Below the pieces are notes generated by a model. It did not search any database. It was given only the letters and a program-made list of their open reading frames with translations, and was not told the DNA's origin. 64,000 nucleotides of DNA from an uncultured Pelagibacteraceae bacterium (GTDB taxonomy: Bacteria; Pseudomonadota; Alphaproteobacteria; Pelagibacterales; Pelagibacteraceae): the NCBI GenBank assembly GCA_902555465.1, contig CACDSN010000003.1, forward strand, positions 1-64,000. The letters run 5' to 3'. Positions 57,431 to 64,000 of the stretch are shown in pieces. The stretch's first letter is position 1. Every line of letters begins with the position of its first letter. Made by a program: the position numbers and the translations under genes.

Positions 57431-57988
57431 ATGTTAAATAATATCTCATTAGAAAAATGCCCTGCACTAGTATTGAATGCAGATTATCGACCATTAAGTT
57501 ATTATCCTTTGTCATTATGGAGTTGGCAAGATTCTATTAAATCAGTTTTTTTAAATAGAGTTTCAATTGTAAGTTATTACGATAGAGTAGTAAGAAGTCC
57601 TTCATTTAGCATGAAGTTACCGAGTGTAATAGCACTTAAAGATTATATTAAACCACTAAGAAATCCTAATTTTACTAGATTTAATGTCTTTCTAAGAGAT
57701 AAATTTTCATGCCAGTATTGTGGCAGCAAAAATGAATTAACTTTTGATCATTTGCTTCCAAGATCTAAAGGTGGAAAGACAAACTGGGAAAACGTTGTAA
57801 CAGCTTGCTCAAGTTGTAATGTACAAAAAGGGGGAAGACTACTGGAAAAATCTGGAATGAAATTATCTATAGTACCTTTTGCACCAACAACTGAAGATTT
57901 ACATAAAAATGGAAAAAACTTTCCTCCAAATTTTTTACATGAGAGTTGGATGGACTACTTGTATTGGGATGTAGAGTTAGAAAATTAA
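57431..57988 (+). CDS. HNH endonuclease-like protein
   Basis: A 185-residue protein; I choose ATG at 57431 (MLNNISLEKCPALVLNADYR) over a TTG at 57395 because the family begins with PALVLNADYRPL. The HNH domain is at about 95-135: FSCQYCGSKNELTFDHLLPR, then GGKTNWENVVTACSSCNVQK, with two CxxC zinc pairs and the catalytic DH. The protein is widely conserved as a stand-alone HNH nuclease in alphaproteobacteria and cyanobacteria, with a likely but unproven role in DNA repair or recombination. It ends one base from coq7. Confidence 0.85.
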   Translation: MLNNISLEKCPALVLNADYRPLSYYPLSLWSWQDSIKSVFLNRVSIVSYYDRVVRSPSFSMKLPSVIALKDYIKPLRNPNFTRFNVFLRDKFSCQYCGSKNELTFDHLLPRSKGGKTNWENVVTACSSCNVQKGGRLLEKSGMKLSIVPFAPTTEDLHKNGKNFPPNFLHESWMDYLYWDVELEN

Positions 57989-57989
57989 A

Positions 57990-58523
57990 TTAGTATTTTT
58001 CTGAAATTTTAATCGCAATTTTAGATCCAGTTTTAATTATACCGTCAAGGAACTTATAAACACCTTCTTTTGAAGCACCTTCCTCAAACGCAATATCTTT
58101 ATGGTGTAATTCATCCTCTCTAAATTTGATGATATTTTTTTTAAGCTCTATTTCATCATCACCTAGTTGGTCAATTTGGTTTTGATAATGTTTATCAATA
58201 ACTTCTTCAACAGACGCTGTACAAAGCATAGCAGCCTTTTTACCCAAAACAGTTGATCCAAATCCAAGTCCAATACCTAATAAATCCCAAACTTTCAAAA
58301 AACGGGTTGGCTTAATGTTTCTCTTATTAATTTCTTTTTCAAAATATTCAGAATGCTCTTCTTCATGAACTTTCATATCTTCAATCAATTTCTTAAGTTT
58401 TTCATCTTTATTAAATGTATTTAAAGCTAAGAGTTGCCCTTCATATATTTTAATTGCACCTCTCTCACCCGCATGATCAACACGAATAAATTCCTCTAAT
58501 TTTTTTTTATCTGTTTTTTTCAT
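57990..58523 (-). CDS. coq7: Coq7-type demethoxyubiquinone hydroxylase
   Basis: A 177-residue di-iron carboxylate enzyme for the C6 hydroxylation of the ubiquinone ring. The iron ligands are seen in VDHAGERGAIKIYEGQ (Glu), VHEEEHSEYFEKE (E-x-x-H), ASVEEVIDKHYQNQ (Glu) and REDELHHKDIAFEEG (E-x-x-H). It replaces UbiF in bacteria that lack that flavoprotein. It overlaps the dsbB end by 17 bp. Confidence 0.95.
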   Translation of the reverse strand: MKKTDKKKLEEFIRVDHAGERGAIKIYEGQLLALNTFNKDEKLKKLIEDMKVHEEEHSEYFEKEINKRNIKPTRFLKVWDLLGIGLGFGSTVLGKKAAMLCTASVEEVIDKHYQNQIDQLGDDEIELKKNIIKFREDELHHKDIAFEEGASKEGVYKFLDGIIKTGSKIAIKISEKY

Positions 58524-58992
58524 AATATAAGTATGTAATGGTTATTAAAGTTAAAGCAATTGATAATATAAAATTTATAGTCGCAAGTGATAAACCTAAA
58601 ATTCTAAAACTTACACTTTTACAATTAGGCATATAGTTATTTAGACTTTCTAATAATTCAGTTTTGTTAGTAGTATTAAGATTTTCATTTGTGCAACCCG
58701 AAAACTCAGTAAAAATATTGTTTTCAATTCCTAAATGATATCCAGAAATAAACAAACTACTTAAAAAAGCAAAAATTAGAAGGTAGATAAATATTTTATT
58801 GCTGTAAAAAAAATATCCAAAAAAACATATAATTATAGATAAGATGTAAGGAATCCTCTGATATAAACATAGTTTGCACGCTGGTATAGATAATATATGT
58901 TCTATATATAAAGCTGATAAAATTACAAATAAACAAATTAATAATACAATAGGGAAAAAAAATTTTTTAATTCTATCAAACATTTTAAGCAA
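58507..58992 (-). CDS. dsbB: DsbB-type disulfide oxidoreductase
   Basis: A 161-residue inner-membrane protein with four predicted helices. First periplasmic CxxC in IPACKLCLYQRIPYI, the DsbB/BdbC signature; second Cys pair in the loop around FSGCTNENLN and MPNCKSVSF. It reoxidises periplasmic disulfide donors and passes electrons to ubiquinone, which fits its place beside coq7. The start overlaps the end of the DedA gene by 8 bp. Confidence 0.9.
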   Translation of the reverse strand: MLKMFDRIKKFFFPIVLLICLFVILSALYIEHILSIPACKLCLYQRIPYILSIIICFFGYFFYSNKIFIYLLIFAFLSSLFISGYHLGIENNIFTEFSGCTNENLNTTNKTELLESLNNYMPNCKSVSFRILGLSLATINFILSIALTLITITYLYYEKNR

Positions 58993-59593
58993 TAAAATTT
59001 ACTAAAAAATTATAAACTAAATAAGCCACAATTATAGCAACTATTGCAAAAATTATTGAAAGAGTAATCAGTTTTTTTTCAATTATTTTTTTCATTGCTG
59101 GACCAAAATTGCCAATTAAAAAAGCTATAATAAAAAATCTTAAACCCCTTGTTAATATTGAAACAATAACAAAGTAAATAATATTAAAATGTACAAAACC
59201 ACTTGTAATTGTTAAAAGCTTAAAAGGAACAGGAGTAAAACCAGCTATCGCGAGAAGAGTCATCCAAGCTATAACACCTCCATCAGAGGAAACTTTATCT
59301 TTTAAAAAAGAGGTATTATCTACTCCGTAAAGTTCAAATATTTTAATTCCAATTTCATTAAAAAAAACATATCCAATAAAATATCCCAAAATAGCACCAA
59401 GCACAGAGCCTATAGTAGCTATTAATGCAATCCTTAACCAATTTTTTGGTTTTGCGATTGTCATTGGAATAATAATTACATCCGGTGGTATTGGAAATAT
59501 AAAGCTTTCAATAAAAGAAACGAAGCCTAAAAAGAATTTTGAGTTTTTACTACCCGCAAGATTAATAGTTTTATTATAAAGTTTTCGAAGCAT
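58985..59593 (-). CDS. DedA/YqaA family membrane protein
   Basis: A 202-residue inner-membrane protein. Start ATG 59593 (MLRKLYNKTINLAGSKN), preceded by AAGGAA; a longer frame to 59704 runs antisense through tRNA-Leu and is rejected. Family blocks FIESFIFPIPPDVIIIPM and LAIAGFTPVPFKLLTITSG with the glycine motifs GSVLGAILGYFIG. DedA proteins are thought to flip undecaprenyl or phospholipid carriers; YqaA members are less studied. The order DedA-dsbB-coq7 suggests one transcript. Confidence 0.88.
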   Translation of the reverse strand: MLRKLYNKTINLAGSKNSKFFLGFVSFIESFIFPIPPDVIIIPMTIAKPKNWLRIALIATIGSVLGAILGYFIGYVFFNEIGIKIFELYGVDNTSFLKDKVSSDGGVIAWMTLLAIAGFTPVPFKLLTITSGFVHFNIIYFVIVSILTRGLRFFIIAFLIGNFGPAMKKIIEKKLITLSIIFAIVAIIVAYLVYNFLVNFIA

Positions 59594-59651
59594 ATTTCCT
59601 TTTAATATATTAATATTTTTTATACTATTGTTAATTAATAAATGATTTCGT

Positions 59652-59738
59652 GGGTGAATGGCGGAACTGGTAGACGCGTTGGACTCAAAATCCAATGGTA
59701 GCAATACTGTGAGAGTTCGAGTCTCTCTTTGCCCACCA
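59652..59738 (+). tRNA. tRNA-Leu (anticodon CAA)
   Basis: The acceptor stem pairs GGGTGAA with TTTGCCC, the D-arm region reads TGGCGGAACTGGTAGACGCG, and the anticodon stem TTGGA/TCCAA encloses CTCAAAA with anticodon CAA (reads UUG). A long variable arm follows and the T-arm is GAGAGTTCGAGTCTCTC. The CCA end is encoded (59736-59738). Type II structure fits leucine. Confidence 0.96.
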
Positions 59739-59745
59739 TTAAGAT

Positions 59746-61458
59746 ATGAATTTTAAAAAATATAATAATTTGCTTGAATTGTTTTTTGAACAATATGAAA
59801 AACAACCAAAAGATAAAATTTTTTTATCTGATTTAAAAGATAAAAATAAAATATTTTCTTGGCATGATGTTAAATCAAAAGTTTTAAAACTTTCTAACGA
59901 AATTTCAAAAATAATTCAAAACGGTGATAGATGCTTATTAATTTCGGAAAACAGACCAGAGTGGATGATATCTGATTTATCTATAATGTTAGCTGGTGGA
60001 ATTACTGTTCCTGCTTATACTACTTACTTATCAAGAGACTATGAGTATATTATTAATGATTGTAATCCTAGTGTAGTATTCGTTTCTAATGATGAGCAAT
60101 TTAGTAAGATTAAAACTATTTGTGAAAGAAATAGTTCGATAAAAAAAATATTTTCATTTGAAAAATTGACCTGTCTAGATGCAAATTCATATTTTAATAT
60201 TGAAAAATTAACTTTAATAGAAAACCCAGGTGAGAAAATTAAAAAAGAAATAAATATAAAACGGACAGATCCAGCCTGTATTATTTATACATCCGGAACT
60301 CAAGGGAATCCAAAGGGTGTTATTTTAAGCCATGGAGGAATACTTAGCAATTGCGAAGGGGGTTATGAGCTACTTAAACCAATTTTAGAAAAAGAAACTA
60401 GATTTTTAACTTGGTTGCCTCTATCACATTCTTATGAACATGCGGTTCAATTTATTCAAATTGCAGTAGGTGCAAAAGTTTTTTATGCAGAAAGCATAGA
60501 TAAGTTAATTAAAAATATGTCATACTGTTCACCGCACATTATGACTGCTGTACCTAGATTTTATCAAAATCTTTATCAGAAAATTAACTCTACTTTCAAT
60601 AAAGCAACAGGATTAAAGAAAGTTTTAGTAAAAAATACAATAAATCTAGGAACTAAAAAATTTCAAAATTTAAAACTCTCATTTTGGGAAAAGGTGATGA
60701 ACTTAATTGTTGAAAAATTGGTAAGAAGTAAAATAAAAAAACAATTTGGAGGAAGTTTGAAAACCTTTGTTTCTGGTGGTGGAGCACTTGATGCAGAAAT
60801 TGGTACTTTTTTAAATGCCATAGGATTACCTACATTACAGGGATACGGTCTAACAGAAACATCACCAGTTGTTAGCTGTAATCCTATAGATAATATTAGA
60901 ATTGAAACTGTAGGTATACCATTTAAATGCAATGAAGTAATTATAGCTGATGATGGTGAAATTTTAGTTAAGGGTGAAAATGTTATGCTTGGCTATTGGA
61001 ATAATGAAGAAGAAACAAAAAAAGTTTTAAAAAATGGATGGCTTTACACAGGTGATATCGGCAAATTTGAGAAAAGTTATTTAAAAATAACAGATAGAAA
61101 AAAAGATATTTTGATTACACCTGGGGGAGATAATATTTCACCTTTAAAACTAGAAAATATGTTAACAAGTTTAGAAATGATAGACCAAGCAATTGTTTAT
61201 GGAGATAATAAACCATATCTAGTTGCATTATTAATTTTAAATAAAGAATTTGAAGATAAAAAAGACAATTTAGAAAAAGAAATAGAAAATATAAATAAAA
61301 ATCTAATGAGAGTAGAAAAAATAAAAAAATATTTCTTAATTAAAGAAAATTTTACAATTGAAAATGGAATGATGACACCAACTTTAAAACTAAAAAGATT
61401 TAAAATTATTAACAAATATAAAAAAGAATTTGAAAATTTGTATTTAAGTCTATCTTAA
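59746..61458 (+). CDS. Long-chain acyl-CoA synthetase (AMP-forming)
   Basis: A 570-residue adenylate-forming enzyme that activates fatty acids to acyl-CoA. AMP motif CIIYTSGTQGNPKGVILSHG, then LQGYGLTETSPVVSCNP and LYTGDIGKFEKSYLKITDRK; the catalytic Lys region is near the C-terminus. It belongs to the long-chain FadD15/ACSL-like group by length and the EHAVQF linker. It starts 7 bp after tRNA-Leu, so it could be co-transcribed with the tRNA. Confidence 0.92.
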   Translation: MNFKKYNNLLELFFEQYEKQPKDKIFLSDLKDKNKIFSWHDVKSKVLKLSNEISKIIQNGDRCLLISENRPEWMISDLSIMLAGGITVPAYTTYLSRDYEYIINDCNPSVVFVSNDEQFSKIKTICERNSSIKKIFSFEKLTCLDANSYFNIEKLTLIENPGEKIKKEINIKRTDPACIIYTSGTQGNPKGVILSHGGILSNCEGGYELLKPILEKETRFLTWLPLSHSYEHAVQFIQIAVGAKVFYAESIDKLIKNMSYCSPHIMTAVPRFYQNLYQKINSTFNKATGLKKVLVKNTINLGTKKFQNLKLSFWEKVMNLIVEKLVRSKIKKQFGGSLKTFVSGGGALDAEIGTFLNAIGLPTLQGYGLTETSPVVSCNPIDNIRIETVGIPFKCNEVIIADDGEILVKGENVMLGYWNNEEETKKVLKNGWLYTGDIGKFEKSYLKITDRKKDILITPGGDNISPLKLENMLTSLEMIDQAIVYGDNKPYLVALLILNKEFEDKKDNLEKEIENINKNLMRVEKIKKYFLIKENFTIENGMMTPTLKLKRFKIINKYKKEFENLYLSLS

Positions 61459-61545
61459 ATTAATCGCTAAATACTTAACTTTTTTAAATTAAATTTAAAA
61501 TTTAATAAATAGTTTTTTTTTAATTTTGAACAAACAAATTAATGT

Positions 61546-61574
61546 TTGACATCAGTAATCAAAAAAAATAAAAA
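61546..61574 (+). promoter_or_regulatory. Putative promoter of the basic-peptide locus
   Basis: A perfect TTGACA (61546-61551), a 17-bp spacer and TAAAAA (61569-61574; four of six matches). Transcription would begin around 61581, the first base of the upstream 16-codon frame. The rest of the 165-bp gap after the acyl-CoA synthetase gene is AT-rich with no gene that I can see. Confidence 0.45.
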
Positions 61575-61580
61575 AAGAAT

Positions 61581-61631
61581 ATGAAACGAATCAAAAAGAT
61601 TCGTAAATTAAAGGGAGCTAAAAATGGCTAA
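61581..61631 (+). CDS. Possible 16-residue leader peptide overlapping the basic-peptide gene
   Basis: ATG at 61581 opens MKRIKKIRKLKGAKNG, ending at TAA 61629-61631, eight bases into the next gene in another frame. It is as Lys/Arg-rich as the peptide it precedes. The DNA also forms a hairpin ACGAATC (61586-61592)/GATTCGT (61598-61604) with loop AAAAA, inside this frame. Translation is unproven; the frame may be a by-product of the hairpin and ribosome binding site. Confidence 0.3.
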   Translation: MKRIKKIRKLKGAKNG

Positions 61632-61707
61632 AAGAAGAAAAAAAGCTGCTAAAAAGAAAACTAAGAAAAAAGCTAAGAAAAAAGCTAAAAGAAGAAGAAG
61701 AAGATAG
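61624..61707 (+). CDS. 27-residue Lys/Arg/Ala-rich basic peptide
   Basis: ATG 61624 opens MAKRRKKAAKKKTKKKAKKK and ends in five Arg, a composition like a histone H1 tail. It contains only Met, Ala, Lys, Arg and Thr. A strong AAAGGGAG ribosome binding site, a possible promoter and a strong terminator all support it as a real, well-expressed gene. It should bind nucleic acid; chromatin-like DNA compaction or ribosome contact are both possible. It lies next to carD, itself with a Lys-rich tail. Confidence 0.75.
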   Translation: MAKRRKKAAKKKTKKKAKKKAKRRRRR

Positions 61708-61729
61708 TTTAGTATTCTTTTTAACTGAT

Positions 61730-61769
61730 AACGCTTCTCATGGCGATTGCGTGGGAAGCGTTTTTTTTT
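61730..61769 (+). terminator. Intrinsic terminator after the basic-peptide gene
   Basis: Left arm AACGCTTCTCAT (61730-61741), one bulged G, inner GC/GC pairs around a GATT loop, right arm GTGGGAAGCGTT (61751-61762, with G-T pairs) and nine T residues. It terminates plus-strand transcription. The facing carD stop codon (61770-61768) is at the end of the T run. Confidence 0.9.
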
Positions 61770-62649
61770 AGTCTATATTTTCGGGTTCAAGGGAATTATC
61801 TTCCATCTCTTCAGCCCCTAAGTCGTTGTTAACCTCAGGTTTTTTTTCAACTTTTACTTTCTGAGCTTCGAGATTCCTTTTTAATGCTTTATCCAATTTC
61901 TTTTGTGTTTCTTCAATAGGTGTTCCAAGCACAATATTAAATTCAGATAATAGTCTTTCATATGCCTTTTCAAATAGTTGTCTTTCACTATATGATTGGT
62001 CAATCATAAGATCATCACCTTTATTTAAATCCCTAACAACTTCTGCTAAGTCATAAATTTTTCCAGAAGAAATTTTAGCTTCATATTCTTGAGCTCTTCT
62101 ACTCCACATAGATCTTTTAATTTTAGGTTTACCTTTCAAAATACTAACACATTTATTTACTTGATTAATTGTGGCTAGTGGTCTTAAGTGGGATTGCTTA
62201 TTTACTGGAACCATTCCTGTAGCTTTATCTTTTTCAAATCTTAAGAAATATGTCTCTACCTCTATACCTCCAATACTGATTTTTTTAAATTCAGTGATTT
62301 GACCAACTCCATGTTTTGGATATACGACATATTCTTTTAATTTATAAACTTTCTTCTCAGTTTCTTGTTTCTTAATTTTTTTTATCTCTGGTTTTTGCTC
62401 ATTAATTTTACTTACTCGTAAATTATCCGATTTTCCCAAGTCATTTTTATTTGGTTGTACTATATTTTTTTGTGACTGGACTTTAGTACTTGATTTCTTT
62501 TTTATCGGCTTATTTTTTTTTATTTTTTTCGGAGCCCTTGAACTAGATTTAACTTTTTTTGAAACTACTTTTTTTACTTGTTTTTTTGTTTTATTTTTTT
62601 TTTTATTAAAGGTTTTCTTTAAAATATTTTTCAAATTTATTTTCTTCAT
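61768..62649 (-). CDS. CarD/CdnL family transcription regulator with long basic N-terminus
   Basis: A 293-residue protein. Residues about 100-270 are the CarD family: [17 protein letters not shown] and [17 protein letters not shown] form the RNA-polymerase-binding Tudor-like domain; the C-terminal helical DNA-binding part includes [17 protein letters not shown]. CdnL proteins stabilise promoter open complexes, especially at rRNA genes. The N-terminal 95 residues are extremely Lys-rich and disordered, and the start overlaps fdxA by 44 bp. The length without this tail is normal, so a later start cannot be excluded, but no suitable Met follows. Confidence 0.9.
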   Translation of the reverse strand: MKKINLKNILKKTFNKKKNKTKKQVKKVVSKKVKSSSRAPKKIKKNKPIKKKSSTKVQSQKNIVQPNKNDLGKSDNLRVSKINEQKPEIKKIKKQETEKKVYKLKEYVVYPKHGVGQITEFKKISIGGIEVETYFLRFEKDKATGMVPVNKQSHLRPLATINQVNKCVSILKGKPKIKRSMWSRRAQEYEAKISSGKIYDLAEVVRDLNKGDDLMIDQSYSERQLFEKAYERLLSEFNIVLGTPIEETQKKLDKALKRNLEAQKVKVEKKPEVNNDLGAEEMEDNSLEPENID

Positions 62650-62932
62650 TTTTATATTTTTCGTTATCTATTGGTGGATCTTTCTTTTGAGATATATTTG
62701 GCCATACTTCTGAATATTTTGTGTTTATTTCTAGCCATTTTTCGTTTCCTGTTTCTGTATCCGGAACTATAGCGTTAATGGGACATTCCGGCTCACAAAC
62801 GCCACAATCTATACACTCATCTGGTTTAATTACAAGCATATTTTTACCTTCATAAAAACAGTCAACGGGACAAACTTCTACACAATCCATCAACTTACAT
62901 TTTATACATTTATCATTTACCAAATATGTCAT
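62606..62932 (-). CDS. fdxA: 7Fe ferredoxin FdxA
   Basis: A 108-residue ferredoxin with one [3Fe-4S] and one [4Fe-4S] cluster: [18 protein letters not shown] and [16 protein letters not shown], the classic seven-iron spacing with an altered first motif. The C-terminal tail [18 protein letters not shown] is family-typical. It carries electrons to unknown partners. The gene sits between the TerB-like protein (4-bp overlap) and carD, conserved in alphaproteobacteria. Confidence 0.95.
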   Translation of the reverse strand: MTYLVNDKCIKCKLMDCVEVCPVDCFYEGKNMLVIKPDECIDCGVCEPECPINAIVPDTETGNEKWLEINTKYSEVWPNISQKKDPPIDNEKYKNEENKFEKYFKENL

Positions 62933-63351
62933 ATTTTATTATTTTTTATTTTTTCTTTAATATCACCCACTATTTTTTTATCTAGATAAATTAAACCCGA
63001 AAGTCGTCGCATTAGATTAGATTCATAAATATCTTCGTTTTTATCAGAGTAAATTATTGTCCATAATGCCTCAACCAGAATTATTTTTTTTTGTTCATCA
63101 AGATTTTTTGCGTCTTTAGTGTATTCTAGTATTTGATTTGTTTTTTTTTCAGCAATTTCAGCATCTTTAATTATATCATCAACACTATTTTTATTTACAC
63201 CTAATTCTATTAAGGTATTTTTAATAATTCTTTTTTCTTTATCAGTATAATTCTCATCTATTTTTGCCGCATGTATTAATAAACTGGCTATTGAAAGACT
63301 AGAAATATCCTTGTTTTGATTATCTTTTTCTTTTTTAAAAAAATTAAACAT
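62929..63351 (-). CDS. TerB-like protein
   Basis: A 140-residue all-helical protein with TerB-family character: [20 protein letters not shown] at about 22-41 and [20 protein letters not shown] at about 93-112, the two acidic helix-turn repeats that bind metal in TerB. It starts one base inside the helicase stop (TAATG) and ends in a 4-bp overlap with fdxA. Function is unknown; tellurite resistance itself is unlikely. In related bacteria an S4 RNA-binding protein gene commonly occupies this place. Confidence 0.8.
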   Translation of the reverse strand: MFNFFKKEKDNQNKDISSLSIASLLIHAAKIDENYTDKEKRIIKNTLIELGVNKNSVDDIIKDAEIAEKKTNQILEYTKDAKNLDEQKKIILVEALWTIIYSDKNEDIYESNLMRRLSGLIYLDKKIVGDIKEKIKNNKI

Positions 63352-64000
63352 TATTTCAAATTTAGTTCACTTAGTTTAGTAAACGGGCTATCCTTCAAGT
63401 TTATTTTTGTTTTGTTTTTATTAAAATTTTCTTTTGCTGGGATATATCTAAAATATACCTCATTATCCTTTTCATATATTTTGTAATTCATCTTTTTTAA
63501 AACCTTAATAAAATTTAACTTATTACAACCTAATAAATTTAGCATATCTGGCACAAGTTTAATCTCTCTATTTTTACTTTCATCTTGTTTATTAGAATTA
63601 AATATCATTATAAAGAGTCTTTCTAGTATATCTATCCTAACAAACATTTTCTCAAAATTTTCAAAACCACATAAAAGCATAAAATCTTTGTTTATTTTTA
63701 AATTGCTTTCATAAAAATTAAGTCCAAAAACTGGAGGATGTAGATCATAGAATTTTTGATAAAAATTTTTCCATAATAATATTCTTAATGACACTGAACT
63801 AGGCTTAAATAGTTTATGGAGAAATATATGATAACGACCAAATTTAACTCCAACTTCTCTTAATACTTTTCTTTCTTGTTGTCCTAGATTTTTTAAAATT
63901 ACTTTAATTTTTTCTCTTTTAACAACACCATTATTTTCATATAAATTATACGCTAGTGCTCGGACGGTTGAATTATTTTCTTTTAAATTTTTTAATTTAA
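63351..64000 (-). CDS. Helicase C-terminal region (5' part outside window)
   Basis: The frame is open from the right edge to the stop at 63353-63351, at least 215 residues. The block VLREVGVKFGRYHIFLHKLF, followed by KPSSVSLRILLW, matches what I recognise as the C-terminal region of the alphaproteobacterial SUV3-like helicase found upstream of the S4-fdxA-carD set. The helicase motifs themselves are outside the window. A GTG at 63794 is not the start, because conserved sequence continues upstream. The family call comes from this block plus the gene order. Confidence 0.75.
   Translation of the reverse strand, partial: KLKNLKENNSTVRALAYNLYENNGVVKREKIKVILKNLGQQERKVLREVGVKFGRYHIFLHKLFKPSSVSLRILLWKNFYQKFYDLHPPVFGLNFYESNLKINKDFMLLCGFENFEKMFVRIDILERLFIMIFNSNKQDESKNREIKLVPDMLNLLGCNKLNFIKVLKKMNYKIYEKDNEVYFRYIPAKENFNKNKTKINLKDSPFTKLSELNLK

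Noticed and set aside
59594..59704. N-terminal extension of the DedA gene reaching 59704
   Set aside because: It runs antisense through the whole T-arm and variable arm of tRNA-Leu, adds residues unlike the family, and ATG 59593 has an AAGGAA ribosome binding site and the expected N-terminus.

Overview
The window is a contiguous, very AT-rich, gene-dense piece of an alphaproteobacterial chromosome that looks like the SAR11 clade (Candidatus Pelagibacter or a close relative). The signs are strong A/T codon bias with many Lys, Asn and Ile residues, short proteins, gaps of mostly 0-50 bp, frequent 1-60 bp overlaps between neighbours, and alphaproteobacterial gene neighbourhoods (irr/fabA-fabB-fabI, mutM/ubiE-ubiB-coaBC-dut, argH-small lipoprotein-lysA, helicase-fdxA-carD). 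I see no insertion sequence, prophage, CRISPR array or rRNA. There is one tRNA (Leu, anticodon CAA). No gap without a gene exceeds 300 bp; the largest are 2856-3083 (upstream of the porin) and 50198-50432 (upstream of dnaA).

Layout. 1-2855: leuS (cut by the window edge) and a DUF3576 lipoprotein. 3084-4022: an outer-membrane porin with a strong terminator. 4060-6454: a ThiE-like protein, a YggS PLP-binding protein, an L,D-transpeptidase, an orphan PhoB-type DNA-binding protein and a tiny ArfA-like ribosome-rescue factor. 6419-10133: PfkB kinase, nth, a Tat-exported amine oxidase, dapB. 10172-14556: dnaJ, dnaK, grpE and divergent rdgB. 14540-19442: LppC-like protein, rsmI, a BON lipoprotein and malic enzyme. 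19493-25585: murJ, trpS, nfuA, a Bax-like glucosaminidase, a polysaccharide deacetylase, a very short TsaB and fur. 25582-37897: a long plus-strand run miaB-phoH-ybeY-lnt-metK, then nusA-infB-rbfA-rpsO-pnp plus a small protein. 37894-43888: fabI-fabB-fabA facing irr-katG-hydroxylase. 43885-49061: SH3 protein, ThiF/MoeB, dut, coaBC, ubiB, ubiE. 49022-52962: mutM, rpsT, dnaA, dnaN. 52959-56665: plsC-type acyltransferase, lysA, LptM-like lipoprotein, argH, a HIG1-type membrane protein. 56712-61707: esterase, HNH nuclease, coq7, dsbB, DedA, tRNA-Leu, acyl-CoA synthetase and a 27-residue Lys/Arg-rich peptide. 61730-64000: carD, fdxA, a TerB-like protein and the C-terminal part of a helicase.

Most of the content is housekeeping: translation, envelope building, chaperones, fatty-acid and ubiquinone synthesis, replication initiation. 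The most interesting signals are regulatory or concern very small genes. Two nearly identical 17-bp palindromes resembling the Irr-binding iron control element flank irr and sit at the irr/fabA and katG promoters. A promoter and a strong intrinsic terminator form a short leader whose U-tract ends 14 bp before nusA, as expected for an attenuator. An unlisted 47-residue ArfA-like gene overlaps the end of a PfkB kinase gene. A 16-codon upstream reading frame and a hairpin precede the basic peptide. Several genes have a -10 element placed so that transcription would begin on or beside the start codon (leaderless mRNAs). Several genes usual in these neighbourhoods (rimI, corC, rimP, ylxR, truB, recF) are missing from their expected positions, in keeping with genome streamlining.
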